A stretch of 64,000 nucleotides of DNA from Streptomyces spiroverticillatus (lineage in GTDB: Bacteria; Actinomycetota; Actinomycetes; Streptomycetales; Streptomycetaceae): contig BMUX01000008.1 of the NCBI GenBank assembly GCA_014650415.1, forward strand, positions 346,852 through 410,851. Direction: 5' to 3'. The number at the start of each line of letters is the position of its first letter. Position 1 is the first letter of the stretch. The notes under the pieces were generated by a model. That model saw only the letters and a program-made list of their open reading frames with translations. It did not search any database and had not been told where the DNA came from. Made by a program: the position numbers and the translations under genes. Below are positions 50,417-57,539 of this stretch, one piece after another.

Positions 50417-51901
50417 TCACGCCTCGGCGAGCAGCGGATCGAACGGCGTCGTGCGCTGCCGCCCGGCCATGAACGCCACGAACTCCTTCACGAAGGCACT
50501 GCGCGTGTACGCCGTCCCGTCCGCCCCCGACGCGTCGCGGCGGAAGGCGCGGCGGAACAGGGCCCGGTACTCGGCGGCGTCGATGCGCTGGTCGCCGTCC
50601 TTGTCGGTTGCGTCGAAGAGCACCTCGGCCACCCGGATGAGCGCGGGCCCGGCCAGCGACGGTGCACCGGCCGCGTACTCCTGGGCGCTGATGCTGCCGT
50701 CGCCGTCGGTGTCCAGGGCCGCCTGGAGTTCCCGCCACCAGTCCGCGTACGCCTGGTAGAGCCGGGTTTCGGCGGGCTCGTCCAGGTCGAGGCGGCTCGC
50801 CAGCTCGCGGGCCATGGCGGCGAGGTCCGGCCAGTCCAGCGAGCCGTTGCCGGTCTGGTCCAGCACCTGCCGGAAGAAGTCCTCGGTGTCCTGCTGATAC
50901 GGGCGGGCTTCGGCGTACACGTACGGAGCGGGCTCGGGCGCGTCGGGCAGCGGGGACAGCAGCCGCACCAGCGCACCCGCCCGCTTCATCCTGGCCTGCA
51001 CGGCCGCAAGCGTACGGGCGCGCGGATCGTCGCTGTCGCTGTCCGGCGTCAGGGAGAGCAGGTCGATGACGTTCTCCGGCGCGATCCAGCGCGCGGGCAG
51101 GAAGCGGGTCAGCCCGACGGCCAGATAGGCGCCCTGCATCAGGGTGTGCGCACCGGGCAGTTCGGGCAGCCCCGCCCGGCGCCGGAACGGTTCGGGCAGC
51201 GAGGCCACCGCGATCACCCCGAGGACCGGCGCGACCACGGCCCGGCCGGTCGCCCACAGGGTGGGCAGCCCGCTCAGCAGCGGGGGAGCGGGAAGGTGGT
51301 CGAAGAGCTTGTACAGGATGACGCGCATCGCCTCCGTGTTCTCCAGCTCCTCGGCCACCACCCTGTCGTAGTACGGCCAGAACTCGGCCACGGTGTCGGG
51401 GAGTTGGCCGGGTTCGTCGCCCATCGTCGCGAGTGTGCCCCGGAACTCCGCGTACAGCTCCTCCATGAACTCCTGCTCCAGCGGCTGCCCGCTCAGCCGG
51501 AACATCGTCACGGAGCTCTCGAAGAGGGTCGCCACCACCCAGGCCCGCGCCCCGGGGTCCATGGCGTCGTACGGCCGGTTCCTGGCGTCGGTCCCCTTCA
51601 GGCGGGCGTGCATGCGGTTCAGCCGCGCCGCCTCCCGCTCCCGCGTCTGCGCGTCGGCCCCGACCATGCGCTGCATGCTCAGGTACGTGTTGCGCAGGCG
51701 CCGCCAGGGGTGAGCGACGAACGTGGAGTTCTCGACGAGGGCCGCACCGATCGCCGGGTGCGCGGCCTCCAGCACCGTCGCCCGGATCATGGCCAGGGCC
51801 CACAGGGGGTCGTCGAAGAACGAGGCGAAGCGCGCGTCCGGGCTGCCCACCGGGCCTTTCCGTTGTTCGTCGGAGCGGGGTACGTCCTGGTGGAGAGTCA
51901 C
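50417..51901 (-). CDS. MpaB/rubber-oxygenase-type (DUF2236) oxygenase fused to EF-hands
   Basis: A 494-residue protein. Residues about 20-310 resemble the MpaB/Lcp oxygenase fold: FFDDPLWALAMIRATVLEAAH, ENSTFVAHPWRRLRNTYLSM, and RPYDAMDPGARAWVVATLFES. Such enzymes use haem to cleave terpenoid chains (farnesyl in mycophenolate, cis-polyisoprene in rubber). The common WVH of this family reads WVV here, so one conserved His is absent. Residues about 330-470 hold EF-hand loops DQTGNGSLDWPD, DTDGDGSISAQE and DKDGDQRIDAAE. GTG 51901 overlaps the stop of the cis-prenyl transferase gene (GTGA), with GGAG 9 bases upstream. Its coupling to a polyprenyl synthase suggests it acts on the polyprenyl product; that is inference. 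Confidence 0.8.
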   Translation of the reverse strand: MTLHQDVPRSDEQRKGPVGSPDARFASFFDDPLWALAMIRATVLEAAHPAIGAALVENSTFVAHPWRRLRNTYLSMQRMVGADAQTREREAARLNRMHARLKGTDARNRPYDAMDPGARAWVVATLFESSVTMFRLSGQPLEQEFMEELYAEFRGTLATMGDEPGQLPDTVAEFWPYYDRVVAEELENTEAMRVILYKLFDHLPAPPLLSGLPTLWATGRAVVAPVLGVIAVASLPEPFRRRAGLPELPGAHTLMQGAYLAVGLTRFLPARWIAPENVIDLLSLTPDSDSDDPRARTLAAVQARMKRAGALVRLLSPLPDAPEPAPYVYAEARPYQQDTEDFFRQVLDQTGNGSLDWPDLAAMARELASRLDLDEPAETRLYQAYADWWRELQAALDTDGDGSISAQEYAAGAPSLAGPALIRVAEVLFDATDKDGDQRIDAAEYRALFRRAFRRDASGADGTAYTRSAFVKEFVAFMAGRQRTTPFDPLLAEA

Positions 51902-52650
51902 GGTCGGGAAGCTCCGATCTCGCTCGGCAGCACGCCGCCGAAACGGCGGTCGCGCTGCCGGTAGGCGTGCAGGCAGTCGAGGAAGTGGGAGGCACGGAAG
52001 TCGGGCCACAGCACGGGCGGGAAGACCCACTCGGCGTAGGCGACCTGCCAGAGCATGAAGTTGGAAATGCGCTGCTCGCCGGAGGTGCGGATCACCAGAT
52101 CCACGTCGGGCGTGTCCGGATAGGGGAGGTGGGCCGCGAAGGTCCGCTCGGTGACGGCCTCGGCCGGGGTGTTGCTCCGCAGCAGCGAGCGTGCCGCCTC
52201 CACGATGTCCGCGCGCCCGCCGTGGTCGAAGGCCACGGTCAGCGTCATGCCCCGGTTGTCGCCCGTCAGCGTCATCAAGTCCTCGAAGTCCCGGGCCAGT
52301 TCCGGCGGGATGCGCGGATCGTTCACACCGAGGAAGCGGCAGCGGATGCCGCGTGCGTGCAGGAAGAACGCGTGCTTGCGCACCACGCGCCGCACCAGCC
52401 GCATCAGGAAGTCGACCTCGCCGCTCGGCCGCCCCCAGTTCTCGGTGGAGAACGCGTACAGGCTCAGCCACCCCACGCCCGCCGACCGCGCCGCCTCGAT
52501 GACGTCGATCACGGACGCCTCGGCGGCGCTGTGCCCGAAGGTGCGCGGCTGCGCACGCGACTGCGCCCAACGGCCGTTGCCGTCCATGACACAGGCCACG
52601 TGCCGGGGAACCCGGCGCCGCTCTCCGGCCTCCTCGACTGCGTGCTGCAC
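51898..52650 (-). CDS. uppS: Isoprenyl transferase (cis-polyprenyl diphosphate synthase)
   Basis: A 250-residue cis-prenyl transferase that condenses isopentenyl diphosphate onto an allylic primer. All family motifs are there: HVACVMDGNGRWAQ (region I), GHSAAEAS, LYAFSTENWGRP (region III), RTSGEQRISNFMLWQVAYAEW (region V). It is a likely paralogue of housekeeping UppS; the product chain length cannot be told from sequence. GTG 52650 has GGAAGGCAGGGAC upstream and matches the start of homology; a further-upstream start at 52710 is possible. The 4-base overlap with the MpaB/EF-hand oxygenase gene gives one coupled pair. Confidence 0.93.
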   Translation of the reverse strand: MQHAVEEAGERRRVPRHVACVMDGNGRWAQSRAQPRTFGHSAAEASVIDVIEAARSAGVGWLSLYAFSTENWGRPSGEVDFLMRLVRRVVRKHAFFLHARGIRCRFLGVNDPRIPPELARDFEDLMTLTGDNRGMTLTVAFDHGGRADIVEAARSLLRSNTPAEAVTERTFAAHLPYPDTPDVDLVIRTSGEQRISNFMLWQVAYAEWVFPPVLWPDFRASHFLDCLHAYRQRDRRFGGVLPSEIGASRP

Positions 52651-52910
52651 GTCCCTGCCTTCCCCGTGGTGCGACCCGGTGCGTTGTCGGCTGATCCGAT
52701 CAACGCGCACAGCATGTCACCGGAAGATTACGCGGAGTGCGGTTGGCTGACGGGTTCACTCCTGGCACGCGCGTACGAGGTCGTGGGCATCCGTGCCGTG
52801 CCGCGTCACACGGGCCGCGAGATCCGGGTGCCCGTTCCACGGGGCGGCGCGCCATGACGTACACCCGCAGAGGCGGGATCCAGCCACCCGGCGGCGGTAC
52901 AACCGTGATC

Positions 52911-53402
52911 ATGTGCCACTACTGCGGCTGCCGCGAGATCCCGCTCATCAAGGAATTCATCGCCGAACACGAACGCGTCACCGACGCGGCGGGCGACGCC
53001 CTGCGCGCCCTGGACGAGGGCGACAACGCCCGGGCCCGCTCACTCGTCGACCTCATGGCGCGCGAACTCGACGCGCACTGGAGGGGCGAGGAGAACGGCC
53101 TGTTCGCCGTGATGCGCGCGGACACTGAATACGCCGGCTACATCGCCGACCTGACGGGCGAACACCGGGAACTCGCCGCCCTGCTGCCGACGTTGGACCT
53201 GACGGACCCCGCCGACGTACGGACCCTGCGGGCCGCCGTCGACGAACTCCACCACCACATCGCCAAGGAGGAGGACGGCCTCTTCCCGGCCTCCCTCACC
53301 GCCCTGACCGGCGAGGAGTGGAACCGCTCCATGGCGGCCTGGCGCGAGGCCCACCCAGACCCCGACGGCGGTGGCACCGGTGCCCCGTCCCCTCCCGCCT
53401 GA
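52911..53402 (+). CDS. Hemerythrin domain protein with N-terminal Cys cluster
   Basis: A 163-residue protein starting MCHYCGCREIPLIKEF, where Cys2, Cys5 and Cys7 may bind zinc or form redox thiols. Residues 12-150 are a hemerythrin four-helix bundle with di-iron ligands in AEHERVTD, LDAHWRGEENGLF, TGEHREL and HHHIAKEEDGLF. Such proteins sense or carry oxygen or repair iron-sulfur clusters under NO or oxidant stress. ATG 52911 is chosen since homologues begin at the MCHYCGC motif; the upstream frame is open to 52737 but has weak codon bias. The gene diverges from uppS over 260 bases. Confidence 0.85.
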   Translation: MCHYCGCREIPLIKEFIAEHERVTDAAGDALRALDEGDNARARSLVDLMARELDAHWRGEENGLFAVMRADTEYAGYIADLTGEHRELAALLPTLDLTDPADVRTLRAAVDELHHHIAKEEDGLFPASLTALTGEEWNRSMAAWREAHPDPDGGGTGAPSPPA

Positions 53403-53440
53403 CGGCCGGGGCACCGGTGTGCGGATACCGCGCCGGACCC

Positions 53441-53617
53441 CTACCGGGCGGAGAGCGTGCCGGGGGCGGTGTGCGGGGTGCCGGGCTCGGCCCGCACCGT
53501 CTGGCTGAACTTGTTGTCCTTCGAGGCGGGCCGCACCTTCTCGGCCGCGACGTGGGCGGTGTCCCGGGGCGCCTCGACGGTCCGGCTGTACGACGTCCTG
53601 TCCGCCCCGTATTGCTC
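53441..53617 (-). pseudogene. Start-less coding-like fragment
   Basis: A minus-strand frame of 59 codons ends in TAG at 53441 and encodes EQYGADRTSYSRTVEAPRD up to TAPGTLSAR. All but one or two third positions are G or C, and Lys/Asn (KDNKF) are used, as in real proteins. There is no ATG, GTG or TTG at its head; codons further upstream (TCGAC) look non-coding and MarR ends at 53669. The mirror-image frame on the plus strand also has GC-rich third positions, so the reading is uncertain. It could be the C-terminus of a lost gene. Confidence 0.35.
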
Positions 53618-53668
53618 ACACGCCCCACATGTCCGGCCTGCGGCCGGCGCTCCCGTCGGGTGCCCCGG

Positions 53669-54112
53669 TCACTCCGGGCGCGGCCACTCCCGGCCTTCGA
53701 GGGTCTCCGCGCACCGGTTGAGCCGAGTCAGGGCGTCCTCTAGTTCCCGTACGTCCTCGGGGGACCAGTCGGCGACCACCCGGGCCAGGCAGGACCGGTT
53801 GAACTCGCGGTCCGCGACCAGCCGGCTCGAGCCCTCGGCCGTGATGCGCAGCTTGCGGGCCATGCCGCCGTCCGGGTCCGCGACGCGCTCGGCCAGCCCG
53901 CAGCGCAGCAGTGCGGCCGTCTGGCGGTTCACCGTCGAGGTGTCGAGCCCGAAGGCCTCCGCCAACTGCCCGATGGACATGGGGCCTTGGGTCTCGATCC
54001 GGTTGAGCAGTAGATACGCCGACCGCTCCAGACGTTCGTGCTCGCACTCGCGTCGGGCGAGCACCTGGTGCCGCGACAGCAGCATCAGCTCCCGCTCCAG
54101 TCTCTCCAGCAC
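53669..54112 (-). CDS. MarR-family transcriptional regulator
   Basis: A 147-residue winged-helix regulator. The N-terminal helices (VLERLERELMLLSRHQVLAR) form the dimer, and residues about 35-105 hold the wing: LNRIETQGPMSIGQLAEAFG, LDTSTVNRQTAALLRCGLAERV and the GGMARKLRITAEG beta-hairpin. MarR proteins usually repress nearby genes until a phenol or oxidant binds. GTG 54112 has GGGAGGCGCT upstream; an upstream ATG at 54223 lies in the operator and is unlikely. It is divergent from the Old Yellow Enzyme gene, with an inverted repeat at 54216-54250 between them. Confidence 0.92.
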   Translation of the reverse strand: MLERLERELMLLSRHQVLARRECEHERLERSAYLLLNRIETQGPMSIGQLAEAFGLDTSTVNRQTAALLRCGLAERVADPDGGMARKLRITAEGSSRLVADREFNRSCLARVVADWSPEDVRELEDALTRLNRCAETLEGREWPRPE

Positions 54113-54215
54113 AGCGCCTCCCGCTCCTTCGGATGCCCCATTGTCGCCCGCGGCCCTGCGGAACCCGGTACTCGGATGTCGCTCGCGGCTGCGGAACCCG
54201 GCGCCCGGACCCGCA

Positions 54216-54250
54216 ATATGCATGATACATATCGTGTGTACGATGCATAT
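54216..54250. promoter_or_regulatory. Inverted repeat between marR and the OYE gene
   Basis: ATATGCAT (54216-54223) and ATGCATAT (54243-54250) are an exact inverted pair with 19 bases between. CATATCG is also repeated inside and next to it. The block is AT-rich and lies 57 bases upstream of the enzyme start, a normal place for a MarR operator. Confidence 0.6.
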
Positions 54251-54306
54251 CGCATCGCCACTCCGGCGATGGCGAGCAACGCCCCCCCCTCATCCGGAGG
54301 ATCCGC

Positions 54307-55437
54307 ATGACCGCCCCCACGTCCACCGCCTCCCGCGCGGCACAGATCCTGTCCCGGCCCGTCACCCTGAACGGCCTGACCGTCCCCAACCGCATCGCGA
54401 TGGCGCCGATGACGCGCCAGTTCTCGCCGGGCGGCGTGCCGGGCGAGGACGTGCAGGCGTACTACGCCAGCCGCGCCGCCGCAGGCGTGGGCCTGATCGT
54501 CACCGAGGGCACCTACGTCGGCCACCCGTCCGCCGGGCAGAGCGACCGGGTGCCGAGGTTCCACGGCGAGGACCAGCTCGCGGGCTGGGCGAAGGTCGCC
54601 GCCGCCGTGCACGAGGCGGGCGGCACGATCGTGCCCCAGCTCTGGCACATCGGCATGGTGCGCAAGCACGGCGACGCCCCGTACGCCGACGCCCCGGCCG
54701 TCGGCCCCTCCGGCATCCGCGTCGACGGCACCGAGGGCACCGGCAAGGCGATGACCAGCGCCGACCTCGACGACGTCATCGGCGCGTTCGCCGACGCGGC
54801 GGCCGAGGCCGAGCGCATCGGCTTCGACGGAGTCGAACTGCACGGCGCCCACGGCTACTTGCTCGACCAGTTCCTCTGGGAGCGTACCAACCGCCGCACC
54901 GACGCGTACGGCGGCGACGCGGTGGCCCGCACCAAGTTCGCCGCGGAGATCGTGGCCGCGGTCCGCGAACGCGTACGGCCCGACTTCCCGGTGATCTTCC
55001 GCTACTCGCAGTGGAAGCAGGAGGCGTACGACGCACGCCTCGCGCAGACGCCGCAGGAACTGGAGGCGATCCTGGCCCCGCTCGCGGCGGCGGGCGTCGA
55101 CGCCTTCCACGCCTCGACACGGCGCTACTGGGTTCCGGAGTTCGAGGGCTCGGAGCTGAACCTGGCGGGCTGGACCAAGAAGCTCACCGGCCGCCCGGCG
55201 ATCACCGTCGGCTCGGTCGGCCTCGACGGCGAGTTCATGGGCGCGTTCGCGGGTCAGGGCGCGGCGCTCGGTGACCTGGACGACCTTCTGGACCGCCTGG
55301 AGCGCGAGGAGTTCGACCTGGTCGCCGTCGGGCGGGCGCTCCTCCAGGACCCGCAGTGGGCGGCGAAGGTCCTCGGCAACCGCTTCGCCGAACTGAAGCC
55401 GTACGACGCCGCAGCCATCAAGACCCTCTCCTCCTGA
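54307..55437 (+). CDS. Old Yellow Enzyme-family NADH:flavin oxidoreductase
   Basis: A 376-residue FMN-dependent ene reductase. Strand and motif order match the family: TLNGLTVPNRIAMAPMTRQF (FMN-binding), VTEGTYVG, IVPQLWHIGMV, GFDGVELHGAHGYLLDQFLW with the His pair that holds the substrate phenolate or carbonyl, and VAVGRALLQDPQWA at the C-terminus. These reduce activated C=C bonds, nitro-esters or quinones. It should be controlled by the divergent MarR. CATCCGGAGGATCCGC just upstream gives a strong ribosome site. A 21-bp stem hairpin follows 30 bases after the stop. Confidence 0.93.
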   Translation: MTAPTSTASRAAQILSRPVTLNGLTVPNRIAMAPMTRQFSPGGVPGEDVQAYYASRAAAGVGLIVTEGTYVGHPSAGQSDRVPRFHGEDQLAGWAKVAAAVHEAGGTIVPQLWHIGMVRKHGDAPYADAPAVGPSGIRVDGTEGTGKAMTSADLDDVIGAFADAAAEAERIGFDGVELHGAHGYLLDQFLWERTNRRTDAYGGDAVARTKFAAEIVAAVRERVRPDFPVIFRYSQWKQEAYDARLAQTPQELEAILAPLAAAGVDAFHASTRRYWVPEFEGSELNLAGWTKKLTGRPAITVGSVGLDGEFMGAFAGQGAALGDLDDLLDRLEREEFDLVAVGRALLQDPQWAAKVLGNRFAELKPYDAAAIKTLSS

Positions 55438-55467
55438 CCGCTCGGCGGCCTCCGCCGCCACCCTCTT

Positions 55468-55514
55468 CCACCGGCCCCGCACCCGTCCTCACCGGACGGG
55501 TGCGGGGCCGGTGG
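55468..55514. terminator. 21-bp perfect stem hairpin after the OYE gene
   Basis: Bases 55468-55488 pair perfectly with 55494-55514 around a TCACC loop (arms begin CCACCGGCCCCG). There is no U-tract. This is the longest perfect stem noted in the window and should stop transcription from the OYE gene. Confidence 0.8.
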
Positions 55515-55573
55515 CGTTCCCCGACGCACCCGGCCAAGATTCTTCGAGCATTCTTGTTGCATCTCGATGCTTA

Positions 55574-55611
55574 CCGATATATCGTTTCGAATGTCGGTAA
55601 CGATATATCGG
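55574..55611. promoter_or_regulatory. PadR operator: 13-bp inverted repeat
   Basis: CCGATATATCGTT and AACGATATATCGG form an exact inverted repeat with a 12-base spacer. Each arm contains the self-complementary CGATATATCG, so two dimer sites could be spaced 25 bases apart. It lies about 70 to 100 bases before the PadR start, in the only AT-rich stretch nearby. Confidence 0.8.
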
Positions 55612-55677
55612 CAACCATCGGAAGGGGTCGACACGACCCCCGTGCACCCCGTGCACGCACACACAAGGAGTTCGACC

Positions 55678-56340
55678 ATGAACAGCATGCGAAGCAATCA
55701 CGAGTACGGCCCCGACGGACGCCACCCCTTCGAGGGCGGCCCCCGGTTCGAGGGCGGCCCCCGCGCCGGATTCGGACCCGGTGCCGGTTTCCCGGAAGGA
55801 CCCGGCCGGCCCGGCGAGTGGCGTGGCCGCGGTCACGGCGGCCACCGGGGCATGGGCGGCCGCGGAATGATGGGCGGCGGCCCGCGCGGCCGCGGTCGCG
55901 CCCGGCGCGGTGACGTCCGCGCGGCGGCGCTGGCACTCCTCTCCGAGCGCCCCATGCACGGCTACGAGATGATCCAGGAACTGGAGTCCCGGACCGGAGG
56001 CGTCTGGCGCCCGAGCCCCGGCTCCCTCTACCCCGCCCTCCAGCTGCTCCAGGACGAGGGCCTGGTCACCGCCGACGACTCCAGCGGCAAGCGCCTCCTC
56101 ACCCTCACCGACGCGGGCCGCGAGGCCCACGCCGCCGCGGGGGAGAACGCCCGCCCCTGGGAGCAGATCACCGCGGGCGTCCCGCCGGTCCACAAGGTGC
56201 TGCGCGACGGCATCGACCAGATCGCCACGGCGGCGCGCCAGGTCGCCGAGGTCGGCACGGACGAGGAGAAGGCCAAGGCGGCCCAGATCCTCACGGACAC
56301 CCGCAAGGCCCTGTACAAGCTGCTCGCCGACAGCGAGTGA
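55678..56340 (+). CDS. PadR-family transcriptional regulator
   Basis: A 220-residue regulator. The first 70 residues are a disordered Gly/Arg/His tail (HPFEGGPRFEGGPRAGFG, GRGHGGHRGMGG). The winged helix then runs from RRGDVRAAALALLSERPMHG, YEMIQELESRTGGVWRPSPG, SLYPALQLLQDEGLVTADDS to a coiled-coil tail that dimerises. PadR proteins repress drug-efflux or phenolic-acid genes. AAGGAG lies 7 bases before ATG 55678. No adjacent efflux gene is seen, and the large inverted repeat upstream points to autoregulation. A 15-bp stem terminator follows. Confidence 0.92.
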   Translation: MNSMRSNHEYGPDGRHPFEGGPRFEGGPRAGFGPGAGFPEGPGRPGEWRGRGHGGHRGMGGRGMMGGGPRGRGRARRGDVRAAALALLSERPMHGYEMIQELESRTGGVWRPSPGSLYPALQLLQDEGLVTADDSSGKRLLTLTDAGREAHAAAGENARPWEQITAGVPPVHKVLRDGIDQIATAARQVAEVGTDEEKAKAAQILTDTRKALYKLLADSE

Positions 56341-56371
56341 GAGTCCTGCGGCGGTCACGAGCGCAAAGAAG

Positions 56372-56405
56372 CAGAGGGGCCCGGCCACGCGGCCGGGCCC
56401 CTCTG
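56372..56405. terminator. 15-bp stem terminator after padR
   Basis: CAGAGGGGCCCGGCC pairs perfectly with GGCCGGGCCCCTCTG around an ACGC loop, starting 32 bases after the PadR stop. No U-tract, as in most GC-rich terminators here. Confidence 0.8.
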
Positions 56406-56467
56406 TCGCGCACCGCTCCCAGCGCCGGGTGCCGATGAACCACCACCTCCGTCCCAATATGCCGCGT

Positions 56468-56497
56468 TTGCAATTAACCCGCGTGTGCAATTATTGT
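56468..56497 (+). promoter_or_regulatory. Candidate promoter of the aldo/keto reductase gene
   Basis: TTGCAA at 56468-56473 is followed 18 bases later by TATTGT at 56492-56497. TGCAATTA is present twice (56469 and 56486, 17 bases apart), which may be operator half-sites. The AT-rich block lies about 80 bases before the gene. Confidence 0.5.
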
Positions 56498-56578
56498 GAC
56501 CGCAGGTAAGAAGCCATCGCAATCGACCCCCGCGCACGCCCCACCTGGGGCGACCCGCGGACCAAGGAACGGCGCGTC

Positions 56579-57406
56579 ATGACCCCCCGCATCCCCACCG
56601 TCACCCTCAACAACGGCATCCCCATGCCCCAGCTCGGCTTCGGCGTCTTCCAGGTTCCCGACGAGGAGACCACCGCAGCCGTCGGCACGGCCCTCGCCGC
56701 CGGGTACCGCAGCATCGACACCGCCGCCGTCTACGGCAACGAGCGCGGCGTCGGCCGCGCCCTCGCCGAGTCCGGCATCGCCCGCGACGAGCTCTTCGTG
56801 ACCACCAAGCTCTGGAACGCCGACCAGGGTTACGACGCCGCCCTGACCGCCTTCGACGCCTCGCTCGACAAGCTCGGCCTCGACCACGTCGACCTCTACC
56901 TGATCCACTGGCCGACCCCCGCCCGCGACCTCTACACCGACACCTGGCGCGCCTTCGAGAAGCTGCTCGCCGAGGGCCGCACCCGCGCCATCGGCGTCTC
57001 CAACTTCCAGCCCGCCCACCTGGAGCGCCTGCTCGACAAGGCCTCGGTCGTCCCGGCCGTCAACCAGATCGAGCTCCACCCCGGCCTCCAGCAGCAGGAG
57101 CTGCGGGACTTCCACGCCCGGCACGGCATCGTCACCGAGGCCTGGAGCCCGCTCGCCCAGGGTGCGGTCCTGGCCGACGAGGCGATCACCGCCATCGCCG
57201 CCCGCCACGGCAGGAGCCCGGCCCAGGTCGTCCTGCGCTGGCACCTCCAGACCGGAAACGTCGTCATCCCCAAGTCGGTCACCGAGACCCGCATCCGCGA
57301 GAACCTCGACGTCTTCGGCTTCGAGCTGAGCGCGCAGGAACGCGACGCGATCGCCGCCCTCGACCGCGGCATGCGCACGGGCCCGGACCCCGACACCTTC
57401 AACTGA
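56579..57406 (+). CDS. Aldo/keto reductase (2,5-diketogluconate-reductase-like)
   Basis: A 275-residue NADPH-dependent reductase of the TIM-barrel AKR type. The catalytic tetrad is visible: Asp in SIDTAAVYGNE, Tyr in the same segment, Lys in VTTKLWN and His in LYLIHWP. The cofactor tail VIPKSVTETRIRENLDVFGFEL fits the AKR5-like subgroup of 2,5-diketo-gluconate reductases. AAGGA lies 11 bases before ATG 56579. A 9-bp stem hairpin at 57416-57444 closes the gene. Confidence 0.95.
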   Translation: MTPRIPTVTLNNGIPMPQLGFGVFQVPDEETTAAVGTALAAGYRSIDTAAVYGNERGVGRALAESGIARDELFVTTKLWNADQGYDAALTAFDASLDKLGLDHVDLYLIHWPTPARDLYTDTWRAFEKLLAEGRTRAIGVSNFQPAHLERLLDKASVVPAVNQIELHPGLQQQELRDFHARHGIVTEAWSPLAQGAVLADEAITAIAARHGRSPAQVVLRWHLQTGNVVIPKSVTETRIRENLDVFGFELSAQERDAIAALDRGMRTGPDPDTFN

Positions 57407-57415
57407 CGTACGCAT

Positions 57416-57444
57416 GGGCGGGGCTGACGTCTCCGGCCCCGCCC
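57416..57444. terminator. Terminator hairpin after the aldo/keto reductase gene
   Basis: GGGCGGGGC and GCCCCGCCC form a 9-bp stem with an 11-base loop, 9 bases after the stop. No U-tract is present. Confidence 0.65.
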
Positions 57445-57539
57445 GCCCCGCTTCCGTTCCGGTGAATCATCCCGATCCGCCCTGCTCCCCGCGCCCGACG
57501 TGCCACCATGGCCGGGCAATCGCAGGGCGGGAGAGCGGC

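Noticed and set aside
52651..52910. TGATC-C-GATCA with GCGTTG/CAACGC flanks (52681-52706) considered as an operator for uppS.
   Set aside because: The symmetry is short and could be chance; there is no second copy or known factor.
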